Of a stretch of 64,000 nucleotides of DNA, positions 15,046 to 30,610 are shown in pieces. The DNA is from Dolomedes plantarius (taxonomy: Eukaryota > Arthropoda > Arachnida > Araneae > Dolomedidae): assembly GCA_907164885.2 (NCBI GenBank), contig OU015490.1, positions 95,727,386-95,791,385 of the forward strand, in the 5' to 3' direction. The notes beneath the pieces were generated by a model, which was given only the letters and a program-made list of their open reading frames with translations, was not told where the DNA came from and searched no databases. Within the stretch, counting starts at the first letter, position 1. Each line of letters begins with the position of its first letter. The position numbers and the translations under genes are program-made.

Positions 15046-15151
15046 ACCGGATCGCTCGTGTGTACCGAGTCGTAGTAGAACTCTGTGGTACTGCCTGATC
15101 GCAACTGCGGTGCCGCAACGACACCAGATCGCTTGTGTACACCGAGCCTAA

Positions 15152-15337
15152 GGGCCTGTTCACATAGGAGTCCATTGCGTTGCGTTAAGGAAAAGATGAC
15201 GTTGAGACGAAAATAAACCAATCATATGCCTCCAAACGATTAGCAATGAAATTTTTAACGCCTATGATTGGTTTATTTTCGTCTCAACGTGATCTTTTCC
15301 TTAACGCAACGCAACGGACTCCTATGTGAACAGGCCC
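15152..15337. mobile_element. 186-bp MITE, PIF/Harbinger-like, with TAA duplication
   Basis: Begins GGGCCTGTTCACATAGGAGT and ends in the reverse complement. The two arms of about 76 bp match with only 2-3 differences, and the sequence is flanked on both sides by TAA (15149-15151 and 15338-15340). It encodes nothing; the arms translated on opposite strands give the same short peptide. It sits directly on the edge of the element to its left. Confidence 0.88.
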
Positions 15338-15340
15338 TAA

Positions 15341-17080
<1,740 letters not shown>

Positions 17081-17576
17081 GGAGAATCTGGGTATTTGCG
17101 GTTTATCTACACTACGCTTCGACGATCCGGTCTGTAGGCTTTCATTTACCCAATGATATCTTCTACGAATTTCACTACATGTTCTTACTTCCGATCTCCA
17201 GCTTTTCAGCGTAGCAGAACTGAATAGTACCCTTCATTGTGCTGTATAGTGAATGAGAACTTTCTTTGTCCCAAGAACTGTTCCTGAATTCGTACTCATT
17301 ACCTTCCTTTTTAAGAGTACTCTTTTACAGAACTATTTAATAGTACTTTCTCATGTGCTGAACTCTCTGTGGACGTGTCTTCAATTCTTCAGTACAGAAC
17401 TTTGAATTGTAATAACCAGGTAGTCTTCCCTCAGCTCTGACATCGTTTTAGACACTAAGACTGTAAGGACTTGTGTTAATTTAATTTAAGTTTCCATGCC
17501 ACAGAAGCGTGCCGAATTCATCATAAATCCACGGTAACCAAATTAACGTTTGTACAGATTTAATGTTAGTACAGAT
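17081..17576. other. Unassigned spacer
   Basis: No recognisable coding or structural feature. Confidence 0.35.
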
Positions 17577-17683
17577 TACTCCTGATCGCAACTGCGGTGT
17601 CGTTGCGACACCGCAGTTGCGATGAGGATTATAATAGAGTTGAACTAACCGACGACGCACGTCCGTGTGAGTCAGTTAGTTCA

Positions 17684-17690
<7 letters not shown>
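17577..17690. repeat. Palindromic repeat (copy 2 of 14.9-kb repeat)
   Basis: Two adjacent palindromes: one around ACTCCTGATCGCAACTGCGG and its complement, the other from GAGTTGAACTAACCGACGAC to GTCAGTTAGTTCAACTC. Nearly identical to 14904-15020 and lying directly before a (TA)n run. Confidence 0.75.
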
Positions 17691-17691
<1 letters not shown>

Positions 17692-17771
<80 letters not shown>

Positions 17772-17796
17772 TATCAATTCAATATATATATATACA
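17692..17796. repeat. (TA)n microsatellite at left edge of mariner
   Basis: TA repeats to about 17764, then an interrupted stretch of TA up to the mariner end. Confidence 0.9.
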
Positions 17797-19231
<1,435 letters not shown>

Positions 19232-19856
19232 AAGGTGATCATCAAAATTAAATTTGCACGGAAATTTGTTTCAAAAAAGTAGGTGTCAACATTCTAAGCC
19301 ATCATATTAAATCCACAAAACGCCGTCCTAGTAATCCCTTTGTTGACTTCGAAATTTTACTCGATTATTTTCTGCAGGTTTATCCACCGCCTAGGTGTGT
19401 TTGTGACAAACAATTAATTTTTCTGAATTTATTCTCCATTTTAATAAGTCTCCACAGCACCGGATGGGGCCCGACATACACATAACACACGTGCGACATA
19501 CGACATAACAGAGAGGCCCTCTGGCAGAGATCTCCATCGGTGAGTTAATTACAAAGTCTGAACTGCTAATTAAGAGATGTTATTAATCATTTGTTTAATG
19601 AGTTTTTCTGTATTTCTCATTCCATCATACTTTAGATTTAAGTTTGGACTATTTTTTTTTACGTATTTATCTTACTTTATATTGAAATGATGTGTTACAC
19701 CTCACCTTGTAATTATTTACCGTATTTTTCGGACCCTAAGACGCAACTTTTTGCATAAAATAATCGACCTGGAATTGAGGTGCGTCTTATGGCCTGATGG
19801 TAGCATTAAAATAAAATTAATATTTTATTAAAAATATTATATAAAATTAAGATTTA

Positions 19857-20450
19857 CTAGCTGAAGTACCCGGCGTTGTCCGGGACTTTAAGAATGTTTG
19901 TTTACCAAAATCTATCTAAAAGCTGAACTCAGTATAAAAAACCTAGTATAAAATAAGCATGCGAAATGTTATATACATCAATACAATAGAAACACAATAT
20001 AAAAGTATATAAATTTATAATAAACTTCTCATATCAGCTAGATTCAGCCTCTCATCATTGGAGTGAAAAAAAACTGAAATTACTTGTTTACCAGAATTTT
20101 CCAATAGAACCATGAAATGACGTCAGCATTGCCCATTAAAAGATAGGAAGTGTTTGATTGAGGGCCTGCAAAACATCCAACTGCCCCCTCTATTAATCCG
20201 CTATAAACCCCCTCCACATAACAATCGCACCCTCCTTGCAAATTAAACGCCTCAGATTTCAGGTAGATTCAGCCTTTCATCGTTCTACCATTATTAGTTG
20301 AAAATGAAAATTGTCAAAGTGTCTTTTGGTGTTGTGACCTGCACATAAAATATTATTGAACACATTATAAATAATGTAATATTAAAAAAGCAATCAAGTA
20401 ATATATATTTTATATAGATAATTTATTATGTATATTTTTTATCTGTACAA
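19857..20450 (-). mobile_element. Helitron 3' end (minus strand) and flanking body
   Basis: On the minus strand the sequence reads CCCGGACAACGCCGGG, a 5-bp stem hairpin with a 6-nt loop, then TACTTCAG and the terminal CTAG at 19860-19857 followed by T. Hairpin plus CTRR before T is the Helitron 3' signature. The body extends rightward; the 5' TC end was not located, so 20450 is only an approximate limit. No Rep or helicase coding was found in it. Confidence 0.6.
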
Positions 20451-20805
20451 AGGTAGAAATTGAAAACATTTGTAAACAATTGTAAACATTTTAATAAATT
20501 TAAAATGAGATAATGACTTAATTGAAATGGGAATTTAATGTTGATCATAAAGTTAAAATACTATTATAAAAGTCAACAAAATGTATCTGGGAGCTTTTTA
20601 TTGAGAAAAAAAGAATAATTATGCAAACAAGCGTTGTTTACACCTTCGTAAAAAAGTTAAGGACTCCACTACTGTTTTATAGAAATGTTACGTATAACTA
20701 TTATTGATTTGCACGTTAAAAATTCTTGCGTATAGTGATTTTTCTGACGTTTTCTTTTAAGAGTTTTGCTAATTCTATAATAAGTTTATAATCTTTTTCT
20801 TTGTC

Positions 20806-21630
20806 AGGAATGAGTTGCCGGTCTATTGCAAAAAAGATAGGAAGATCTAAAACCGTCATTAAAAAAATTAAAGGTTAAAAGACGAGTGTTGAATAAAAAA
20901 CCCGCTGGTGGCAGACCGAAAGCCTTGTCAGCCACACATGAAAGGAAAGTTTTAGGGTGAGTATCAACTGGAAAATACTCAAGTAAAGAAGTTTTACAAA
21001 CGACTGAATTCAATGTGTGCAAGAAAACAATTTAAAATACTATTACTCGATCTGGGAATTTCCAATATACAGCAAAATTGTATAAATCCGCTTTACTGAG
21101 AGACACAAAACACAGAGTATACAATTTGCAAGACAAGTGATGATTTGGGACGAAAAATGGCTGCAGGTTATTTAGTCCTATGAAAAAAAGGAACTTAGTT
21201 GATCCGAATGGCTGGAAGTATTATTGGCAAGATTTAAGAAAGGAAAAATAAATTTTCTCAAAACGTCAATTAGGGGGGAGATCCATTATCATAGAGAGCT
21301 GCTGCTATTCGTTTAACGGTGTGGGGTCACTTGCATTTCTTTCAGGACAGTTAATTCTAACGCCTATCTAAAAACTCTTTCTGTTCATTTTTCACGTGTT
21401 GAAACACTTCTGGCAGGGGAAAAATGGATTTATTAGCAAGATAATGCGCCAGTCCACACAAGCCTTAGGACTCTGGAAGTCTGAAACAATGAAACTTCCA
21501 GCAGAAAGTTTTGCTATGGCCACCCAGAAGTCCTTATCTAAACCCTATCTAGAACTTGTGCGGAAATCAAGCAAGACGAGTTTACAAAAAGGGAAGGCAT
21601 TTTTCCTCAGCTGCAGAACTCAGATCTACG
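20806..21630 (+). pseudogene. Tc3/Tc1-like transposase, heavily decayed
   Basis: Pieces in changing frames follow the Tc1/Tc3 order. There is an N-terminal helix-turn-helix (SCRSIAKKIGRSKTVIKK, 20812 on). A central block resembles the region before the second catalytic Asp (NLVDPNGWKYYWQDLRKE, about 21190-21245). At about 21425 the motif WIY-stop-QDNAPVHTS contains the second Asp, with a stop in place of the usual Gln. Many stops and shifts. The first catalytic Asp lies in the damaged IWDEKW piece near 21150. Terminal repeats were not identified. Confidence 0.6.
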
Positions 21631-21947
21631 ATTGAAGATGAATAGTACAAAACCAAATACGAACCGTGCCAAAAATTAATAATGTTCACGAAAGAGAGAA
21701 TATTTGCGGTCATTAAAAGCAGTGGTGGGTGCACAACATATTAATTATATGTTTCGACTTTACTGTACTGTTTTTATTTTGTTGTCCTTAAAGTTTTTAC
21801 GCAGGCAGAAATGATGTCTTTTGTATAATTATTTTATTTTCTCAATAAAATAATTGCAGATAAATTTTGTTGACATTTTTATTAGCTTTCCAATTTTATG
21901 ATACACATTATAGTATACTCTATCCCCTCTGATTTGAAATTTATCAA

Positions 21948-23413
<1,466 letters not shown>

Positions 23414-23484
<71 letters not shown>

Positions 23485-23491
23485 TTTTTTT
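23414..23491. repeat. (TA)n followed by T25
   Basis: About 53 bp of TA then a run of T. Confidence 0.92.
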
Positions 23492-25670
23492 GTGCGCAAG
23501 ACAACAATTTACAGTTTCTTAAAAAAGCAAAGTATCAGCAAAGTATTTTATACACCTGCACATGGTAGAAAAACAGTTTTAGACGTAATCTGTAGCTCTG
23601 GTACTATTGTGTAATGTGATTTATTTTATTTCAAAACACAATAGAAATCCTTCATGCAATTTTAAAAGACTGAAATATTATGAATTTAATCGCTTAAATT
23701 TAGCCTTTGAAACTTTGTTTATTTAAGATTCGACTGGCCATGCAAACTACAAGAATGGGGAAAAGAGCTGAAAGAAGCTTTCACTGTGCGGAGAATGGGA
23801 ACCAGGTCATTTGCATATCTGTTAATCTAAGGATTCCTAAATATAATGAAGTGGAACGAAATGGTGTGGCAGAGAATGCTTAATGGGAACTGTAGGATTT
23901 CTTGACAGCTTAATATTGCTAGAAATAAATTTCTCATCCTAAGAATTCAGACTGAGAGGACAAATAAACATGCCTCTAATGAAATACAGAAAACTGAATA
24001 GGGATAGGTTTATCAGCAAATAAGGCTCTTAGAAGGTGATTGAGAGAAGTGAAATGCATTTACATACATCTGGTGTGGATGAAATGGTCTTTGAAGTTTG
24101 AAAAAGTATTAATGCTCACAAAATAATTTGTGCAAATATATTTAGTTCTAGAACAATATATTGATATTTAAAAACTCTGAACTAATCGCAGAATTCTTTG
24201 ATTCTATTCTTTTCAGCATATTGGTATAAAGATGTTCCGTATTATTAAAATCATTCAGAGCATCTTTTCACAGGTTAATCTCCGGTCGGTTTCTGCAACT
24301 TTCCTAGATCCATCCTTTTTTTTCTAATATAATGTACTCCATCCAGCTTTAATGAGGTTTCTAGAGTATATCTTTTTTAGACGAAATGTGTTTAAGAATT
24401 TTCACTCTGCCGTTTACACTTGCTGTTATATTTGCAATTAAAAATAGTTCCTTCTACCTATTACATTCAACGGAAGTCAAGGAAGAAATTTTTACGAAAC
24501 AAATCTTTTACGCATGAGTTGTTTTCAGTGGCTTTACCATCCTTTCTTTTCAGAAGATATGATAATGTACTCATTACATTTCAGGTTACCTTAAAATCAG
24601 TGAAGATTAATTATCCCCCGGCAAATATATGCATTTCATTTTTGTTTTGTGTGCTCGACAAACCGCACTGGATTTTACTATATATACAGCATATATTAAA
24701 GAGATTCTTAAGAAATTCTTATAAAGACATTCTTAAATGTACAAATCTGTCTTTAAAGTAAATATTACGTAATTAAATCTTTCACAAAAATATTCTTTTT
24801 AGCACTTAAATTTAGAAGGGAAATATGATAATTAATAAATATTTTGGTACAAAAATTTTAATTTATGACATTCTGTGGCATTTGTTTTACTTATAAAATA
24901 GCAAAATTAAAAGTTAGAATGCTAAACCGTGAATGCAAAATAACACCAATTATTGCTTTCTTTGCGATGTTTAATGTTAAAATTTATGCTTCGAATGCCA
25001 AATATAGTTAGACTTCTTTATATGCTGAATAGATGAGATAAATAATTGCTCTAGAAGATACTATCTTTATTTTTTAATATTCCATTATATCTGCAGTTAT
25101 AGTTATACTAATTGAAGAAGAGGAATATCGAAACATACTCGTAAGTTAAAGGTTTCGCGTCATTACTATGCACTACGTTATTACGAAGGATTTAAGCTTT
25201 ATTATAGATAATATAACTTTTATAGTATAAATAAGTTAACTTTTTAGAAAGTTATTTAAAATGGATAATTTATACATCTTGTGCTAAGATTTCTAATTAA
25301 TGGTTACTTTATTAATATATGATATAACTATTGTATCACAGATAAAAATTTAAAGAGAGAGTATTTTAACGTTATAAAGCTCTAAAATAAATATTTAATC
25401 TGTTTCAAAACAGTATTCTGTTGCCAATGAGTAATTTCTAAATACATTATAACAAAGTAAAGTGGTAAATGAAGTCTGAAATGGATATGAGAACACTAAT
25501 TTTTATTCTAAGCATAAAAATAAGTTTAGGTCTTAAAGATTACCGAATAAGTTTCAGTTTTGTAACAGATAATTTATCATATTCCAATATTTTTTTAGCT
25601 ACACGATTCTTTAATAAATTTATGGTTAGATTAATCTGCTGGATTTTTTAACGATGTGTTTTCCCATTAC
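23492..25670. other. AT-rich intergenic sequence
   Basis: Frames up to 113 codons without recognisable homology. A weak copia-integrase-like string around 23870 is too short to call. Confidence 0.45.
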
Positions 25671-26000
25671 GCAAAATTAACGTGATCTGAATTGGACATG
25701 CGCGCCAACTGCGAGGTGTATTGAAACACGGACTCAAGTTTTCGACAGAACGAGAGCGTGCCGAAGTGAGTTAGAATGACGTTCGATTGCAGAACTGTAG
25801 CAGTACAGCAGATAATAGAACTGAAATTAGATTAGACTTAAGTTATGTTCTACGCTTTATTTGTTGTGAACTATCAAGTAAGAAGTTTTTTTAGTTATTA
25901 AAGATTTCATATTTCGTACATATTGTCGTAGACCTTCGTTCACAGATCATCATAATCTAATGATCAAGATATCCTTTCACAAGTAAGTTAATGCATCCTG
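25671..26000. other. GC-richer patch, possible LTR or promoter fragment
   Basis: A stretch with GACATGCGCGCCAACTGC, GAGAGCGTGCCGAAG and CTTTATTTG-type elements in an otherwise AT-rich region. It lies directly before a Helitron start. No proof of function. Confidence 0.2.
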
Positions 26001-26003
26001 TAA

Positions 26004-26969
26004 TCTATATAAAACAGTTCCGTAATTGACTGACTGACTGACTGACTGACTGACAGATAACGCACAGACCAAACCGCTGGATCTAAAGGGCTGAAATTTT
26101 GCATGGCGATTCTTCTTATAGTGTAGGGATGCACTAAGAAAGATTTTTGAAATATTCTTCTAACATTTTTTAAAATTAAATTTTTAAGCTGTTTTTGTAA
26201 TTTTTTTAAGTTTGCATTTTAAATAATAATCCGAGGATTATAAAATTTATATCACAAGAAAGATCATTAAAATTCCTTTAAAATGAAATCTTTGTCGAAT
26301 CTTTACCTCCATTTTCTGATTTTTGGTGAATTTTTAAATATTCATTTTTAGAATTTAATTCTTAAATGCTGACCACGTGATTTCTTTTTTTTGTGATACT
26401 TAAATTAATTTTGCGTCACGTGCATAACAACGAAATAAATTGACAAAAAAATAATATTTTTTTTCTTCTTCCTAATGCGGCAGACGATTGAACATTATCC
26501 AAAATATATTAAAATACAATAAAAAAAATGTTCTTCAAACTGTACTATATTAACTGTACTTTATTCTTTAGTATGTTCTATTAGACTAATTGAGAAGGAA
26601 GTTTCTTAAGGGAATTTAAAAACTCTACCAGATGGTTAACGGCATCATCTGAATTACAGACAGTGTCTATCGAGTTGTAAACCATATCTTCCCTGTCAAA
26701 GGACTTTATCATCATGTCATTAATGAAAGCAGCTTGATAGTTTTTTGAAGTCAAAATGGCACTTTCGCAAAACCATTCTATAGGCTTATTCTGTATTTGA
26801 GCAATGCCTGGATAAATGTGATGTATCTGTTCCTGGATGGTAGTCACTAATTTGAATTAAATTCTTAACAAACTTCCTTCTCATTTAATCTAATAGAACA
26901 TACTAAAGAATAAAGTACAGTTAATATAGTACAGTTTGAGGAACATTTCTTTTACTGTATTTTAATATT
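26004..26969. mobile_element. Helitron (family A), 5' end present, with inverted duplication
   Basis: Starts A|TCTATATAAAACAGTTCC (TC at 26004), then (CTGA)n and AAACCGCTGGA, AAAGGGCTGAAATTT. This is the same 5' sequence as the Helitron at 47720, and similarity continues for about 450 bp. The distal part holds a helicase fragment flanked by ~114-bp inverted arms (26505-26618 and 26856-26969). No CTRR 3' end is seen; the right arm ends where the next transposon seems to begin. Confidence 0.65.
26581..26847 (-). pseudogene. Helitron helicase (PIF1-like) C-terminal fragment
   Basis: 88 codons open on the minus strand. IYPGIAQIQNKPIEWFCESA, ILTSKNYQAAFINDMM and SIDTVCNSDDAVNHLVEFLN match the region after the core helicase motifs in Helitron Rep/helicase proteins, where relatives read IYPGL, WLCERAIL and NxxxLNSL. 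The Walker A and B boxes are absent, so it cannot work as a helicase. The last 13 codons lie in the left inverted arm and their mirror copy lies in the right arm. Confidence 0.78.
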
Positions 26970-26974
26970 TTTTT

Positions 26975-29350
26975 TTAATAAGGGGAGTACTCACCTTTGA
27001 ACCTTCAAAAAAAAGTCGAATTTTCAGTTTTTGCATATTCATAATATTTGGAGTTTTCTGAATCACTTAAACCAAACCGCATCAAAATATTCCAATTACA
27101 ACCGCTACAATCACGAAATAAAGAAAATAACACCTCTGAGAAGATCAGCTGACTAGGGCATTTAAATCACCCGGCCGATGTTTACATAACTTTCGCTGTC
27201 CTATCTTTACTTCCGTTCATCCTCTGACTCTATTTAGTGACATTGTTGACCCCATGGTTTACATTTTTCTACTTCTAATTCCAGTAGGATATCTACTACT
27301 AATCTTTTACAGTAGTTAGTATTCGGCTTGTTTACTTTTGAAAACCACGTTGTTGAGTTCTGTTCGATATCTTTCGCAGTTTTCAAGTGATTTTTACGGT
27401 GTTTTCTGTCTGTTTTTTAAATTTTATTACTGATTAATGGATAGCAAACAGGGCAAGAAAAGCTCTGGCAAGAGGCCAAAAAAGCATAAATTTAGGGGAA
27501 ATCAATTTACGAAGAAAACGAATGAAGGTTAAAGAATGAGTGCTTCCAGTTAAAAACTTAGTACTGATAAATGTACTTTGATATCTGAAACTGAATTCAG
27601 TGGCTATTTTTTGATAGATGGAGGTATTGTTTTTGAAGCAATACGAGAATGTGTTTCATGTAAAATTTGTGGTGGTAAAATAAGCATAAATTGAGAAACT
27701 GTGTAAGGACTCTCCGAAAAAATTCGCATTTACTGTGACTGTTGTGGTGAATTATCTTCTACCAGAAACTCAGCTATGATTGGCGAAAGAAAGAATTTAC
27801 GTGAAATTAACTCTAGATATACATATATATATGTGCTATGCGAACACTAGGTCAAGGTTTATTTGGGGCAAAGATGTTTTGTGGCATCATGGGCTTGCCA
27901 AAGCCTGTAACAGTGAATGCATACAGCTCACTAATCAAAAATGTAAAAGGTAAGACTGGCATTATGGGCAAAAAGAGCATGGCTTCAGCTGCACAGGAAG
28001 AAGTTGAAGCAAATGAAAGTACAGATTTGACTATAAGTGGGGATGGTACATGGAAAATCCGTGGACATACCTCTTTAGTTGGAGTATGTACAGTGATAGG
28101 ATCTACGGTTGGTAAAGTTATTGACACCGAGGTACTGTCTTCCCATTGTAGAGGCTGCACTTATTGGGAAGGTATCCGCTCTGGAAAGAAATATGAGGAG
28201 TGGAGCAAAGAACACTTCAAAACATGCCAATAGAATCATAGCGGTTCAGCTGGAATGATGGAAGTCGTAGGCATTCAGATAATTTTTGAACGCTCAAATC
28301 TCCTGCACAATGTTCGTTACGCTCAGTATATTGGTGATGGTGACTGTACGACATTTGCTGCTGTTGAGAAATCGAAACCATATGTCGACAATTTTGGTGT
28401 ATTAAAAATTGAGTGCGTTGGCCATACGCAAAAAAGAATGGGAGCAAGACTGAGGTAGCGAAAACAGGAAATAAAAGGAAATAAATTAGGTGACGGGAAA
28501 ACGCTAAGTAGTAAAGGTCGGTTTACAGATGGTGTAATTAATAAATTAACATTATATTATGGAAACGCTATCAGAAAACACTCAGACTGTGTTAAAGCTA
28601 TGAAACGTGCTATTTGGGCCATATTTTATCATAAAAGGTCCACAAATTTGGAAACAACACATCACTCCTGGCCAGAAGGAATTGATTCGCAGTGCACCTA
28701 TCAAACATTATTACCAGAGGGTGAGCAACGAGCAAATTATGAACACAAAAATGTGATTTCACCATTTGTCATGGATGGGATAAAATATATATTCAAAGAT
28801 CTGAATATACCTTCGTTGTTGAAAAGGTGCTTGGGAGGACATACCCAAAATGCAAACGAATCATTGAATGCTCTAATTTGGAAATTATTCCCAAAAATAT
28901 CTGGCTCTGGTCTTGACGTAGTGCAAGTAGCTGCAAAGGAAGCTGTTGTTTATTCAATAATGGGCAATTAGGGCGAACAAATACAATGCAGCAGTTGGGA
29001 AACAGAATTGGGGAAAATGCAAGAGCATATGCTTCAGAGAGTGACAATCGTCGGATTCTACCAGTTGAGATTAAAGCTGAGATGTCTACTCTCAGCTGTC
29101 TAGAAGCAAGATGGGCGAAGAAAAGAGCCAGAATTGCTGAAATAAAAGTTATTGAAGAACACGAAGGAATTATTTATGCAGCAGGGAAATTTTAAAGTTG
29201 CTAATTATTATTAATAATAATGCTACAAGTTAAATTTTTTTCTTTAAATGTGTTTTTCTCAAAACTGTGTTTTTCTGGTTGGCGCACACTGTATAATAAA
29301 ATGATTTGAACATATCATTTTGAAATTTTCAGAGTAAAAATATGATGTTA
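26975..29350 (+). mobile_element. Mutator/Kolobok-type DNA transposon (approximate limits)
   Basis: Surrounds the transposase pseudogene at 27437-29195. A TTAA (26975-26978) is followed by TAAGGGGAGTACTCACC, which could be a terminal repeat with a TTAA target as in Kolobok elements. A matching right end was not found, so the limits are provisional. Confidence 0.45.
27437..29195 (+). pseudogene. Mutator-like (PF20700-type) transposase, broken
   Basis: Start chosen at 27437: MDSKQGKKSSGKRPKKHKFR, a basic N-terminus. A Cys-rich segment follows (CVSCKICGGK, YCDCCGE, about 27657-27755), probably zinc-binding. The catalytic region is well kept: ISGDGTWKIRGHTS (about 28035), YIGDGDCTTF (about 28335) and HTQNANESLNALIW (about 28842), which supply the D, D and E of this family. 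The end EEHEGIIYAAGKF at 29195 matches the usual C-terminus. Stops and frame changes near 27530, 27700-27830, 28233-28255, 28458-28600 and 28971-28986 break it. The change at about 27815-27830 lies in a short TA expansion. Length about 585 codons. Cut-and-paste transposition of its own element is the inferred former role. Confidence 0.82.
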
Positions 29351-29887
29351 TTACCTACAATGTCCACCTAATTTTATAGCAAAAGCATACCGTCAAATTG
29401 GGGTAACTTTGTCCCACTTTTCCTGTTTATTTCACAGGATGTGAAAATAATAGTTGTAAACCAATTAAAATTTGATATGGAAAATGGATATATTATTTCA
29501 AACATATTTAACTGTAATATAAACGATTGTGAAAGTGTACATACAAACTTTAAACAATTTTAAATTTTTTTAAAAATGTTGGGCTAATGTTACCTTGAAT
29601 TGGGGAAACTTTGGCCCAGCTCTTGAAAACGTATTTCACGTAAATATTTATTTTTGCACAATAAATATTTATTTTTGCAAATGGAATAACTAAACCCTAA
29701 ATAAGGTAGAGTAGCGGCTATCAGATACCATGAGGCCTTACCTGTGATTTTTATATACGCAACCAGTGCAGAGTTTCAATAAAAGACTGTGTTCCACAAG
29801 CATAAGGAATTTTTACAAACATATACGAAAAATTTATATTGGTTGATTTTGCATAACGACGATTACATACAAAGACTGCTATAAATA
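29196..29887. other. Intergenic sequence with a short inverted-repeat motif
   Basis: Two related strings, TTGGGGTAACTTTGTCCC (about 29398) and AATTGGGGAAACTTTGGCCC (about 29598), lie 200 bp apart. They resemble repeated subterminal motifs of a MITE. No gene. Confidence 0.35.
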
Positions 29888-30000
29888 CTGGGTGTCCGGG
29901 CTAAAGGTAACCAAAAGTCATGACTTATTTTTACGGAACTACCCATTAGAATTTTTAAAAAGTAAATAGAAATAGAAAGAATATCTCACCAAGTTTTATC

Positions 30001-30128
30001 ACGGATTAGCAGCGGCCCAATCATTTCACTCCTTTCCTATACCCTGTTTCATTGTTTCCCCTCTGCTTATTACCTGAAAGTCTGCAATTGAGGGCGTGGC
30101 CCAGGAATTGCAGTTGCGACCCATTTCC
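30001..30128 (-). repeat. 130-bp dispersed repeat (copy 1) inserted in foldback arm
   Basis: Read on the minus strand it contains CTGGGCCACGCCCTCAATTG, which matches CTAGGCCACGCCCTCAAGTG at about 39686, and similarity extends over the full ~130 bp to 39660-39797. It is absent from the other arm of the foldback, so it inserted later. Confidence 0.65.
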
Positions 30129-30227
30129 TATGGTCCTATGGTCCAAGTTTTAATATCAATCACAGACTTCGATCATAGTATCATAGATTTCGACGTGTGC
30201 ACCTTTTGTAGCACAACTAACGTCTAA

Positions 30228-30497
30228 ATGGTAATCCAGTTCTCTCACAAGTGTTTCGTAGCATATCAGGAGAAATTAGACATTTTTGCTTGGGGATTCA
30301 TTAAATGCGTTGCGTATAAAGATAAAATTGAAACTGTGGATGAGTTGAAGAAGCGTATCATTCAAGCAATTCGTGTAATAACTCCTGATATGCTACGAAA
30401 CACTTGGAGAGAACTAGATTACCATTTAGACGTCCGTCGTACTACAAAAGGTGCACACATCGAAATCTATGATACTATGATCCAAGTCTATGATTGA
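30228..30497 (+). pseudogene. C-terminal fragment of a Tc/mariner-superfamily transposase
   Basis: 89 codons. From residue 18: FAWGFIKCVAYKDKIETVDE, LKKRIIQAIRVITPDML, WRELDYHLDVRRTTKGAHIE. This is the end of IS630/Tc/mariner-type transposases in arthropods, where relatives read WGYVKDxVY...ELKxRI...VWxxLxYRLDxCRxTxGAHIE. The part before WGFIK, including all catalytic residues, is missing. Stop at 30495-30497. The first ~15 codons come from the mirror arm read backwards and are not part of the original protein. Confidence 0.72.
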
Positions 30498-30610
30498 TAT
30501 TAAAACTTGGTGAGAAGTTCTTTCTACTTAAATAAATTTTTTTAAAAAATTCTATTGGGTAGTTTCGTAAAAGTAAGTCATGACTTTGGGATACCTTTAG
30601 CCCTGACACC

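Larger units (their letters stand above)
13294..15148. mobile_element. Non-autonomous inverted-repeat element, PIF/Harbinger-like
   Basis: The left end starts GGCTCGGTGCACACGAGCGA and the right end is its near-exact reverse complement (15114-15148), about 35 bp with a few mismatches. Flanking trinucleotides are TTA on the left and TAA on the right, close to the TWA duplication of PIF/Harbinger elements but not an identical pair. No transposase is visible inside. The interior is AT-rich with a ~145-bp direct duplication (about 13900-14160), and the right end carries nested palindromic GC-rich segments. The family assignment is inferred from end sequence and flanks only. Confidence 0.6.
29891..30610. 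mobile_element. Foldback element made of two copies of one transposon 3' end
   Basis: Left arm (29891-30000 and 30129-30268) and right arm (30374-30610) are reverse complements of each other over about 240 bp. The outer ends are GGTGTCCGGGCTAAAGG and its mirror CCTTTAGCCCTGACACC. Both arms encode the same transposase C-terminus in opposite directions. A 130-bp repeat is inserted in the left arm at about 30001-30128. Confidence 0.8.

Noticed and set aside
23800..23900. Possible copia integrase string (PKYNEVERNGVAEN)
   Set aside because: Only about 14 residues with a loose NGVAE match, stops all around and no neighbouring copia domains.
26030..26060. CTGA tandem repeats as a possible CRISPR-like or regulatory array (also at 47.76 kb)
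   Set aside because: Four-base tandem without spacers, and a constant part of the Helitron family A 5' region.
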